Shown in pieces: positions 1 through 6,803 of a stretch of DNA of 8,571 nt. The position numbers and the translations under genes were made by a program. Source of the DNA: Acidobacteriaceae bacterium. Lineage in GTDB: Bacteria; Acidobacteriota; Terriglobia; Terriglobales; Acidobacteriaceae. The stretch's first letter is position 1; every line of letters starts with the position of its first letter. Location: NCBI GenBank assembly GCA_030049955.1, contig JASIJX010000517.1, forward strand, positions 1 through 8,571, read 5' to 3'. The notes beneath the pieces were generated by a model. That model was given only the letters and a program-made list of their open reading frames with translations. It did not search any database and was not told the DNA's origin.

Positions 1-102
1 AATCCACAAAAAAATTCTGCAAGATTCCGTTGGGGCTGCGAACTCCCATTGAACGGGCAAGCATGGCGCGACCGTGCGCCGCTTGCGGCAAGGGGAGGCT
101 CC
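1..102 (+). other. Upstream leader of the A2M gene, no promoter resolved
   Basis: The first 30 or so bases are A/T-richer than the rest of the window, with an A7 run at 7-13; the remainder is GC-rich. I could not find a convincing -35/-10 pair or a -24/-12 pair. The A2M reading frame is open through this whole stretch to base 1, so absence of a stop does not fix the start. The translated leader (a TTG at 49, then charged and polar residues) looks like non-coding sequence read through. The promoter may lie here or left of the window. Confidence 0.3.
94..98 (+). promoter_or_regulatory. Shine-Dalgarno site for the A2M gene
   Basis: GGAGG (within AGGGGAGG at 91-98) lies four bases before the ATG at 103 and thirteen bases before a second in-frame ATG at 112. 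The spacing is short for 103 and long for 112. Both starts leave the signal peptide intact, so the protein would differ by only three residues. The site argues against the TTG at 49, which has no comparable upstream purine tract. Confidence 0.6.
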
Positions 103-168
103 ATGCACCGGATGTATCTGCTTCTCGCAGTAGTGTTGCTAGCGCTCACGTCTGCCGCCAATAGCGCA
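103..168 (+). other. Signal peptide of the A2M protein
   Basis: The N-terminus has a short basic n-region (M-H-R-M), a hydrophobic core of Leu, Val and Ala (about residues 5-15), and a small-residue stretch T-S-A-A-N-S-A before Gln23. Cleavage after A19 (S-A-A) or A22 (N-S-A) is plausible; A19 fits the small-x-small rule better. There is no Cys near the end of the core, so this reads as a Sec/SPI signal and not a lipoprotein signal. Confidence 0.85.
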
Positions 169-3100
169 CAGTTGAAGACAATCTCAGCCGTCAATGCGCA
201 CAATGCGCTTTCGGTGTCAGTGCTCTATCAAGCTTCGCAAAAGGGCGAAGCGGAACTCAGAGTGGAGGTGCTGAGCCCCGAGGATCGCGTGCTTGGTGAA
301 GTGAGCCAGTGGGTAAATTTAGCCAGAGGAACTGCCGTTTGGAATGCAAAGATTGCGCTGCGCGAACTGCTGCCGATGGATGAGCTGATTTGGCAGCGTG
401 TGCGCTTTACGTTGCGCTACAAGGACCAGCCAGTGGCCGATGTTCAGGAGATTCGGTCCGTGTCGGAGATTCTCATGCGGCCCGTAATGCACATTCTGGC
501 GCAGCGATCGTACATTACCGGAGCGCGCGCTGCTATGCGGGTGATCGTGGCGGGTGCAGGCGGCGACGGAGCACAGACCGCGGTCGGCAGGGGTGTTGTG
601 CGGATTGCATTACTCGATCATGGGACCAACCGTGCGCCAAGGCTGCTCTTTGCTGGATCTCTCGACCGCAGAGGATCCGTTGCGGCGGAATTTCGATTTC
701 CCGCAGGAGTGACGGGCAGCTTTCCAGTGCGCTTCACCGCCGAGACGCCGCTAGGCCAGGTTGAGACTACCGAGATGGTGGAGCTCAAAAACGAAGTTTC
801 CGTGCTTCTCACGAGCGAAAAGCCCATCTATCAGCCGTCGCAGACCATTCACCTGCGTGCACTGGCGTTGAATTGCGCCGATCGCCATGCCGCTGCCGGG
901 CAGGCATTGACCTTCGAGGTGGAGGACTCGCGCGGCAACAAGGTATTCCGCAAAGCCGCGGCAACCGACAGCTTCGGCGTGGCCTCGGCAGAGTTTACCT
1001 TGGCTGACGAGGTGAATCTCGGCGCATATCACGTGCGCGCCACGATGGGTGAAGCAAACAAAAGCGCTGCGGAGCTTACGGTAAATGTGGAGCGGTACGT
1101 ATTGCCAAAGTTCCGCGTGGCTATTGATTTTGGCACGAAAGACGGAAAGCCGAAGCGTGATTACCGTCCTGGCGATCATGTAACCGGCGTGGTGAAAGGG
1201 AGCTATTTTTTCGGCAAGCCTGTGGCCAATGCGGCCGTGACGATCAAGGCCTCGGCGATGGACGCGGAGCTTTTCGATGCAGCGACGGCGGAAGGCCGAA
1301 CCGATGGCGATGGCGCGTACCGCTTCGATCTCGTCTTGCCGCGATTCTTTGCCGGCGATGGAAAGCATCCTGGAGAGGTTCCGGTGGTCGTGGAAGCAAC
1401 AGTGAAGGATACGGCGGAGCATGCGGAGACACGCGGCGAGCCGATTACTGTCAGCGAGGCGCCGCTACTGATCACGGCTGTTCCCGAAGGCGGCAAGCTG
1501 GCGCCAGGCCTCGAAAACGAGGTGTATGTCCTGGCCTCTTATCCCGATGGAACGCCCGCCATGGCAGATCTGGAAGTACGCGCAAACCGTACGAAGAAAC
1601 TCGTAAAGACAGACGATGCGGGCATCGCAACCGTCCGGATTGCTGGCGATGACGCCAACCGCGTTCTTCGCATCGACGCCGATGATCACAAGGGCAATCG
1701 CGTCTCCCAGTCCGTGACCCTCGAGGAGCGCGCAGGAGAGGATCAGGTGCTGGTGCGAACCTCGCACGCGGTGGTTAAACCCGGCGACCGGATGGAGATT
1801 CTCGTGCTGTCGACGCAGCAGAGCGGGACGGCGTACATCGATCTGGTGCATGAAGGACAGACCATTCTTACTCGCGATGTAGATCTGGAGAACGGACGCG
1901 CCGAGCTGAATCTGATCGCTACTCCGGAGATGAGCGGAACGCTGACAATCAGCGCCTATTTGATCGGCAGGAATAGCCGCGAGATCGAGGACCAGAGACT
2001 GGTCTTCGTGCAGCCTGCCGATGAATTGTGCATCCAGGCCGTCGCCGACGCACTGAGCTACCTTCCCGGCGGAGAAGCGCACGTGCGCTTTCACGTGACT
2101 AATCAAAAGGGCGAAGGCGTGAGCGCCGCGCTGGGGCTGGAGGTGGTGGATCAAGCTGTGTTCGCGCTCGCCGAGAAACAGCCCGGGTTTGCGAAGGTCT
2201 TCTTCTATCTGGAAGAGGAATTGATGAAGCCTCACTACGAGATTCATTCCCTATCTGCGGAACAGGTTGTCGAACCGGTTGAAAGCGGATCTGCGGAATC
2301 GCATGATCGCGCAGCGCGAGTACTGTTTGCGGCTGCGGAGACGGTGGTTCCGCACACGCTGAAGACGGATGCCGGTCAAGCGTTGCCCGAAATACGGATG
2401 GCTGAATACCGGGCGCGGTACCAGAGCGCTCTTCTGGAGTACGTCAGGCAACTCGTCGCAGAGATGAGAGATGTGCGGTCTGATCAGGATGCGTCTTCAG
2501 CGTTCCAAGCATTGAGGGACGCGAGCGGCCGCGCGCCGCGCGATGCCTGGGGCACAGAACTGCGTCTTGAGCCAGCCGGATTGTTCAACGGCGGCGATCG
2601 CTGGTATGTAGTGCGCAGCGCAGGGCCCGATCGCGAATTCAACACGGCGGACGATCTGGTTGTGTGGCTCGAACCGCGAAGCAGATCTGCATCGAATGGG
2701 CCGATGTGGGGGACGATGCGCCGGGGGGGAACCATCACGGTCCGAATGGAGCACAACCGCGGCCCCGACGATGGGCTGGCCGGGATGGCCGGCACAGTGA
2801 TGGATACATCGGGCGCAGTTGTTGCCGGGGCGCAGATTCGAATTCTGCGCACCGAAGACGGAAAGAGCCGTAATGGCACAGCCGATGCATCGGGCCAATT
2901 CTCATTTGCTGCATTGCCTCCGGGCCACTACAGGGTGGAGGTCCAATCGCCGGGCTTCGCAATAAGCGTCGGCACGGTCTCTCTCGCAATGCGTGATCGC
3001 GGAGTTCTTTCCGTGCGGCTGGAAGTCGGATCTGTAACACAGGCCGTGACGGTTGCAGATGCGGCTCCGGTGTTGATGACGGAGATGTCGGTGGAAGCAG

Positions 3101-5346
3101 TTGGCAGATCCACAGGTGCATTTGCGTTAAACGGGCCAGTGGCCGCACCCCCTCCCATGCCGCCAATGGCAATAAAGGCAAAGATGAAGGGCAATGCAGC
3201 GGATTCCGGAAGCGCATCGAGCGGGCACATCCGTAGCTACTTTCCCGAAGCGCTCTACATCAATCCCGAAATACTCACCGACGGCAACGGCAGAGCGAGC
3301 GTCGCAATCCCGATGGCTGACTCGATCACGACCTGGCACATGGCAATGATTGCTTCAACGCAGGCAGGCGCGTTGGGAACTGGAACCTCGGAATTGAAGG
3401 TATTTCAGGATTTCTTTGTGGATCTGGATCTTCCGGTAACGCTCACGCAGGGAGACACAGTTTCGATCCCCGTGGCCATTTACAACTACGCAGACCACGA
3501 TGGAAACGTGGACCTGAAACTCGAGGCGGGGGATTGGTTCCGGCTGGATAGCGCCGGGATACAGACTGTCAACGTCGCGGCAGGGCAAGTCGGCGTGGCG
3601 CAGTTCACCATCACCGCAAACAGGATAGGCAAGTTCAAGCTTACGGTCACTGGCCACATGCACGGTGGTTCGGAGCGCGAAGACACGGTGATCCGCGAGA
3701 TCGAAGTCGTGCCGAACGGCGAAGCCAAAGAGATTGTGTTCAATGGACGGCTGGATAGCAAAGTGCGTCAAAGCATCCGCTTCCCTTCATCTGCCATCCC
3801 AGACGCGAGCAAAATCTTTGTGCGGCTCTATCCCGGGCCGCTAAGCCAGGTGATCGAAGGGATGGACAGCATTTTGCGCATGCCTTTCGGGTGTTTTGAG
3901 CAGACCTCGTCGAGCACCTATCCGAATGTGCTCGCCCTGGACTATATGAAGCGGACCGGGAAGCTGACGCCAGAGGTTCATGCCAAGGCCGAGGGGTTTA
4001 TCGCAACCGGCTACCAGCGGCTCCTAACGTTCGAGGTCCCAGGAGGAGGATTTTCCTGGTTCGGAAATGCGCCGGCCAACAAGATTCTCACCGCTTATGG
4101 GCTCATGGAGTTTCACGACATGGCGCGCGTCTACGACGTGGACCCGGCGGTGATTGCGCGCACGCGCGACTGGCTGATCGCGCTGCAGCAGCCGGATGGA
4201 AGCTGGAAGCCGGACACGCAGTTCATCAACGAAGGCGCTACGAACCGCTTCAACACGGACGCCGTGCGCATTACGGCATACATTGCGTGGGCGCTCGAAT
4301 CGGCAGAATACAAGGGTCCGGCAATCGAGCGGGCCAGGCAATACATCGAGCAGCATCTTGACGGCAACATGGATGCATACACTCTGGCTGTAATCGCAAA
4401 CTTGGCAGCAGAGAACTCGAGGGACTCGAACCTCAAGCAGCGCGCGCTGCGGATGCTTCGTGACGCGGTGACGGAGAAGGGCGACTCTGCGTGGTGGTCA
4501 ACAGTGGAGACCGGCGTTTATGCCACCGGCGAGAGCGCGGCTGTTGAGACAACAGGGCTTGCAGTGCAGGCGTTTCTTAAGGCCGGCGGAAATTCGGACG
4601 TGGTGCGTAAGGCGCTCGCGTGGATTACCTCAAAGAAGAATGGAGATGGCAATTGGGGAACAACGCAGGCAACGATTATGGCTTTGCGCGCGCTGTTGAC
4701 CGCCTCTGAACAGAGCGGCAGCGACGCGCACGGAACAGTAGAGATCCTGCTGAACGGGACGAAGGTTGCAAATGTCGCGCTCGCCAAAGACAACAACGAT
4801 CTACTGCAGCAGTTCGTGCTGCCACCCGCCGGCGCGGATAGCGACAACGAAGTCGAAATTCGATTCTCAGGCGAAGGCGGAATGGCCTATCAGATCGCCG
4901 GGCGATACTTTGTTCCCTGGCAGACCGAGAGGGCTGCTGAGCCGCTCGCAATCGCGGTGACCTACGACCGGACGCGGCTGGCAGAGGATCAGGTGGTGAC
5001 GGCTACTGCGACGATCCGCAACAACATGGACAAGACCGCAGAAATGGTGATGGTGGATCTGGGCATTCCCCCAGGATTCGAGTTGCTGAGCGAGGACCTG
5101 CAGAACATGGTGGAGAAAACGGCGAGCGCGAAGAGCGGGCGGCTCGAAAAATTCAGCATGACGGCAACGCAGGCAATCCTCTATTTTGACTCAATCGCGC
5201 CGCACGATTCGTTTGAGGTGCGTTACCGCCTGCAAGCGAAGTATCCAATTCGCGTGAAGGGATTCGCATCGCGGGTGTACGAATACTACGATCCAAGCGT
5301 GAGTGCGTCAGCAAGGCCCGCGCAGTTTGAGGTAAGTGGACGCTGA
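103..5346 (+). CDS. Secreted alpha-2-macroglobulin family protease inhibitor with chimeric bait region
   Basis: This is a 1747-residue thioester-containing A2M protein. Family members trap proteases: cleavage of an exposed bait triggers collapse and covalent capture through a Cys-Gln thioester. In bacteria this happens in the periplasm or at the envelope. Residue numbers are from the ATG at 103, chosen because it has a Shine-Dalgarno site and begins a signal peptide (residues 1-22). An MG1-like region is followed by MG2 (about 233-330, 'SEKPIYQPSQTIHLR'), MG3 (from 'YVLPKFRV', 332), MG4 (about 453-545) and the bait-region domain (about 546-693, with 'LEVVDQAVFAL'). A large insert follows to about 1042, then the A2M domain ('IRSYFPE', 1043), the thioester G-C-F-E-Q with C1264 and Q1267, the thioester-domain barrel (to about 1540), a CUB-like part, and the receptor-binding-like domain (about 1616-1746). 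E. coli YfhM is about 1650 residues and human A2M 1474; the extra length here lies mainly in the insert. I see three Cys: 258, 643 and the thioester Cys. There is no lipobox, unlike YfhM, and no neighbouring pbpC in the window. Family assignment is secure; the target protease is unknown. Confidence 0.95.
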   Translation: MHRMYLLLAVVLLALTSAANSAQLKTISAVNAHNALSVSVLYQASQKGEAELRVEVLSPEDRVLGEVSQWVNLARGTAVWNAKIALRELLPMDELIWQRVRFTLRYKDQPVADVQEIRSVSEILMRPVMHILAQRSYITGARAAMRVIVAGAGGDGAQTAVGRGVVRIALLDHGTNRAPRLLFAGSLDRRGSVAAEFRFPAGVTGSFPVRFTAETPLGQVETTEMVELKNEVSVLLTSEKPIYQPSQTIHLRALALNCADRHAAAGQALTFEVEDSRGNKVFRKAAATDSFGVASAEFTLADEVNLGAYHVRATMGEANKSAAELTVNVERYVLPKFRVAIDFGTKDGKPKRDYRPGDHVTGVVKGSYFFGKPVANAAVTIKASAMDAELFDAATAEGRTDGDGAYRFDLVLPRFFAGDGKHPGEVPVVVEATVKDTAEHAETRGEPITVSEAPLLITAVPEGGKLAPGLENEVYVLASYPDGTPAMADLEVRANRTKKLVKTDDAGIATVRIAGDDANRVLRIDADDHKGNRVSQSVTLEERAGEDQVLVRTSHAVVKPGDRMEILVLSTQQSGTAYIDLVHEGQTILTRDVDLENGRAELNLIATPEMSGTLTISAYLIGRNSREIEDQRLVFVQPADELCIQAVADALSYLPGGEAHVRFHVTNQKGEGVSAALGLEVVDQAVFALAEKQPGFAKVFFYLEEELMKPHYEIHSLSAEQVVEPVESGSAESHDRAARVLFAAAETVVPHTLKTDAGQALPEIRMAEYRARYQSALLEYVRQLVAEMRDVRSDQDASSAFQALRDASGRAPRDAWGTELRLEPAGLFNGGDRWYVVRSAGPDREFNTADDLVVWLEPRSRSASNGPMWGTMRRGGTITVRMEHNRGPDDGLAGMAGTVMDTSGAVVAGAQIRILRTEDGKSRNGTADASGQFSFAALPPGHYRVEVQSPGFAISVGTVSLAMRDRGVLSVRLEVGSVTQAVTVADAAPVLMTEMSVEAVGRSTGAFALNGPVAAPPPMPPMAIKAKMKGNAADSGSASSGHIRSYFPEALYINPEILTDGNGRASVAIPMADSITTWHMAMIASTQAGALGTGTSELKVFQDFFVDLDLPVTLTQGDTVSIPVAIYNYADHDGNVDLKLEAGDWFRLDSAGIQTVNVAAGQVGVAQFTITANRIGKFKLTVTGHMHGGSEREDTVIREIEVVPNGEAKEIVFNGRLDSKVRQSIRFPSSAIPDASKIFVRLYPGPLSQVIEGMDSILRMPFGCFEQTSSSTYPNVLALDYMKRTGKLTPEVHAKAEGFIATGYQRLLTFEVPGGGFSWFGNAPANKILTAYGLMEFHDMARVYDVDPAVIARTRDWLIALQQPDGSWKPDTQFINEGATNRFNTDAVRITAYIAWALESAEYKGPAIERARQYIEQHLDGNMDAYTLAVIANLAAENSRDSNLKQRALRMLRDAVTEKGDSAWWSTVETGVYATGESAAVETTGLAVQAFLKAGGNSDVVRKALAWITSKKNGDGNWGTTQATIMALRALLTASEQSGSDAHGTVEILLNGTKVANVALAKDNNDLLQQFVLPPAGADSDNEVEIRFSGEGGMAYQIAGRYFVPWQTERAAEPLAIAVTYDRTRLAEDQVVTATATIRNNMDKTAEMVMVDLGIPPGFELLSEDLQNMVEKTASAKSGRLEKFSMTATQAILYFDSIAPHDSFEVRYRLQAKYPIRVKGFASRVYEYYDPSVSASARPAQFEVSGR
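2398..2685 (+). other. Pseudopilin (GspG C-terminal)-like module inside the bait region
   Basis: Residues about 766-861 of the A2M protein start with a charged, probably helical stretch rich in Tyr, Leu, Glu and Arg. They continue into D814-A-W-G-T and then 'VVRSAGPDREFNTADDL' (S839, D843, D850, D851). The helix, then D-x-W-G-x, then S-x-G-x-D-x(6)-D-D order is that of the C-terminal half of type II secretion major pseudopilins (GspG: 'DPWGNPY', then 'S-GADG...DAD'), whose Asp-rich loop binds calcium. The pilin N-terminal 'GFTLIE' helix is absent, so it cannot be a pilin. Similarity is by eye; I infer a structural, possibly Ca-binding, insert. Confidence 0.55.
2776..3084 (+). other. Carboxypeptidase-regulatory-like module with Oar-type tail inside the bait region
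   Basis: Residues about 892-994 read as a beta-sandwich of the carboxypeptidase regulatory-like type: a 'GTVMDTSGAVVAGAQIRI' opening strand, 'GQFSFAALPPGHYRVEV' in the middle, and 'GSVTQAVTVADAAPVLMTE' at the end. The final segment matches the junction that follows this domain in Oar-like/TonB-dependent receptor proteins of acidobacteria. No plug or barrel follows; the sequence goes into a Pro-rich linker and back to the A2M core at 1043. The fold assignment is fairly secure from the motif order; its role here is inference. Confidence 0.75.
3892..3903 (+). other. Internal thioester site Cys-Phe-Glu-Gln
   Basis: Codons TGT TTT GAG CAG encode C1264-F-E-Q1267 in the context P-F-G-C-F-E-Q. In the family (CGEQ in animals, CLEQ in E. 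coli YfhM) the Cys side chain and Gln form the reactive thioester that is attacked by lysines of the trapped protease. Cys, Glu and Gln are all present, so the protein should be covalently competent. The surrounding barrel (for example the Q-x-P-D-G-S-W segment near residue 1363) is intact. Confidence 0.95.
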
Positions 5347-5405
5347 CGGGCCCGTTGCCGAGGGTGGATAGGCAGTTGGTGGCAGGCGCCGGAGAGCCCG
5401 GCCGC
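5347..5405. other. Convergent intergenic junction
   Basis: This is the 59-base gap between the stop of the A2M gene and the stop of the response-regulator gene. A perfect 10-base palindrome (ACGGGCCCGT, 5346-5355) overlaps the A2M stop codon. A GCCGG/CCGGC hairpin with a 5-base loop occupies 5388-5402. Neither is followed by a T-run on either strand, so no intrinsic terminator can be called with confidence. Readthrough or Rho-type termination is possible. Confidence 0.5.
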
Positions 5406-6803
5406 TTACTTGTCCGCGGCTGCGCTGCGACCCGGCCGTTCGTTCAGGTCGATCTCAAGTTGCTGGCATTTCTTGTACAGGTGGCTCCTTTCGAGTCCGA
5501 GTGCCTTGGCCGTCTGCGTGATCTGAAACTGATGCCGTTCTAGCTCCGCCAGCACCGTTTGCCGCTCGAAATCGAACACACGCTGCGCAAGCGGTGCTTC
5601 AAAAATTGATCCGCTTTGCGCCGTTCGCACGCCTGCCGCGATGCACGGCAACGAATTCCGCACCGTATCGGCATCGACCTCCCCATCGGCAAGCAACAGC
5701 AGACGCTCCACGATATTGCGCAACTCGCGGATATTGCCCGGCCAACTGTAGCGCTGCAGGTCCTCAATTGCGGCCGAAGCGAAGACCACCGGTTTCCATC
5801 CATTCAGCGCGCAGATCTGACGCGCAAAATGCTCCACCAGCGCGGGAATATCCTCACAGCGCTGTCGAAGCGCGGGCAGTTCCACGGGAAAGACGACCAC
5901 GCGATGATAAAGGTCGCGGCGAAACTCGCCGGCATCGACCAGCTTTTCCAGATTGCGGTGCGTGGCGACCACGACGCGCACATCCACGGCGATGGGCTTG
6001 CCCGCGCCGATGCGTTCGACCTCGCCCTCTTCGAGAACACGCAGCAGCTTTGCCTGCATGGCCAGCGGCATATCGCCGATCTCGTCGAGGAAGAGCGTTC
6101 CCCGGTGCGCCTGTTCGAATTTGCCCGTATGCCGTTGCGCAGCTCCGGTAAAGCTGCCCTTCTCGTGGCCGAAGAGTTCGCTTTCAATCAGTTCCGCCGG
6201 CACCGCCGCGCAATTCAGCGTCACGAACGGTCCTGCGGCGCGGTGACTCTTCTCGTGCAGTGTGCGCGCCACGAGTTCCTTGCCGGTGCCGGTCTCGCCA
6301 TAGATGCACACGCGCGACTCGCTTGCGGCTACGCGTTCAATCTGAGCCATCACGCGGCGCATCGTCTCGCCGGCAAAGACCAGCGTATGCTTTCCAACGC
6401 GGGCGCGTAGGTCACGGTTCTCGGTTTCGAGGCGAGTGAGCTTGAGCGCGTTTTCCAGCGTGACGAGAAGTTTTTCAGTGGAGAGCGGCTTTTCCAAAAA
6501 ATCGAGCGCGCCCAGCCGCGTCGCCTTGACTGCCATCTCGATATGCGCCTGCCCGCTCATCATCACCACCGGAGCGGCAACGCCCGCGGTCTTCAGATCT
6601 TCGAGCAGCTCCAAACCGTCGCGGCGCGGCATGACGACATCGCTCAGAATCAGGTCGAATTGCTGTGAGCGCGCCAGCTCCAGCGCGCGCGCCGCATTGT
6701 CGCACACCGTGGCTTCGTGACCAGCTAGGCGGAAAGCACGGGAAAGCGACGCCAGCGTGTTGGCCTCATCGTCGACAATAAGAATGTTTGCCTTTGCGCT
6801 CAT
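5406..6803 (-). CDS. NtrC/NtrX-type sigma-54-dependent response regulator
   Basis: This 465-residue transcriptional activator would be phosphorylated by the upstream kinase and would then use ATP hydrolysis to open sigma-54 promoters. The receiver (about 1-120) has the acidic pair D11/D12, phospho-acceptor D55 in 'LILSDVVMP', S83 and K105. The AAA+ domain (about 140-370) has Walker A 'GETGTGKE' (169-176), a sigma-54 contact loop reading GSFTGA instead of GAFTGA (216-221), Walker B 'GTLFLDE' (235-241), an arginine region 'FRRDLYHR' (294-301) and sensor II 'WPGNIREL' (354-361). A Fis-type helix-turn-helix sits at about 427-448 ('TAKALGLERSHLYKK'). I chose the ATG at 6803 because the receiver begins directly after it and it overlaps the kinase stop (ATGA). 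The frame stays open further upstream to 6968, but that extension lies inside the kinase gene and has no domain-like sequence. Target genes are unknown; it could control envelope, nitrogen or other functions. Confidence 0.95.
   Translation of the reverse strand: MSAKANILIVDDEANTLASLSRAFRLAGHEATVCDNAARALELARSQQFDLILSDVVMPRRDGLELLEDLKTAGVAAPVVMMSGQAHIEMAVKATRLGALDFLEKPLSTEKLLVTLENALKLTRLETENRDLRARVGKHTLVFAGETMRRVMAQIERVAASESRVCIYGETGTGKELVARTLHEKSHRAAGPFVTLNCAAVPAELIESELFGHEKGSFTGAAQRHTGKFEQAHRGTLFLDEIGDMPLAMQAKLLRVLEEGEVERIGAGKPIAVDVRVVVATHRNLEKLVDAGEFRRDLYHRVVVFPVELPALRQRCEDIPALVEHFARQICALNGWKPVVFASAAIEDLQRYSWPGNIRELRNIVERLLLLADGEVDADTVRNSLPCIAAGVRTAQSGSIFEAPLAQRVFDFERQTVLAELERHQFQITQTAKALGLERSHLYKKCQQLEIDLNERPGRSAAADK

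Noticed and set aside
64..78. Sigma-54-like -24/-12 promoter (TGGCGCG followed by TGC)
   Set aside because: The GC element falls one base too close to the GG element, the T-T-G-C part is not matched, and the site would lie only about 25 bases before the start codon.
49..102. TTG at 49 as the A2M start, adding 18 residues
   Set aside because: The added residues are polar and charged, have no Shine-Dalgarno site, and would bury the signal peptide behind an unusual extension. The ATG at 103 has GGAGG upstream and starts a normal signal peptide.
1465..2247. Minus-strand open frame of 260 codons opposite the A2M gene
   Set aside because: It is antisense to conserved MG and bait-domain coding sequence, and its translation shows no recognisable domain. 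It is a by-product of codon bias in GC-rich DNA.
2398..2685. A separate type II secretion pseudopilin gene fused by a missing stop
   Set aside because: There is no prepilin leader or N-terminal hydrophobic helix, and the A2M reading frame is continuous and conserved on both sides, so this is an internal module.
5388..5402. GCCGG/CCGGC hairpin as an intrinsic terminator
   Set aside because: The stem is only five base pairs and no T-run follows on either strand.
5616..6410. Plus-strand open frame of 264 codons opposite the response regulator
   Set aside because: It is antisense to the conserved AAA+ domain, its composition is rich in Arg, His and Ala as expected for a shadow frame, and it has no family motifs.
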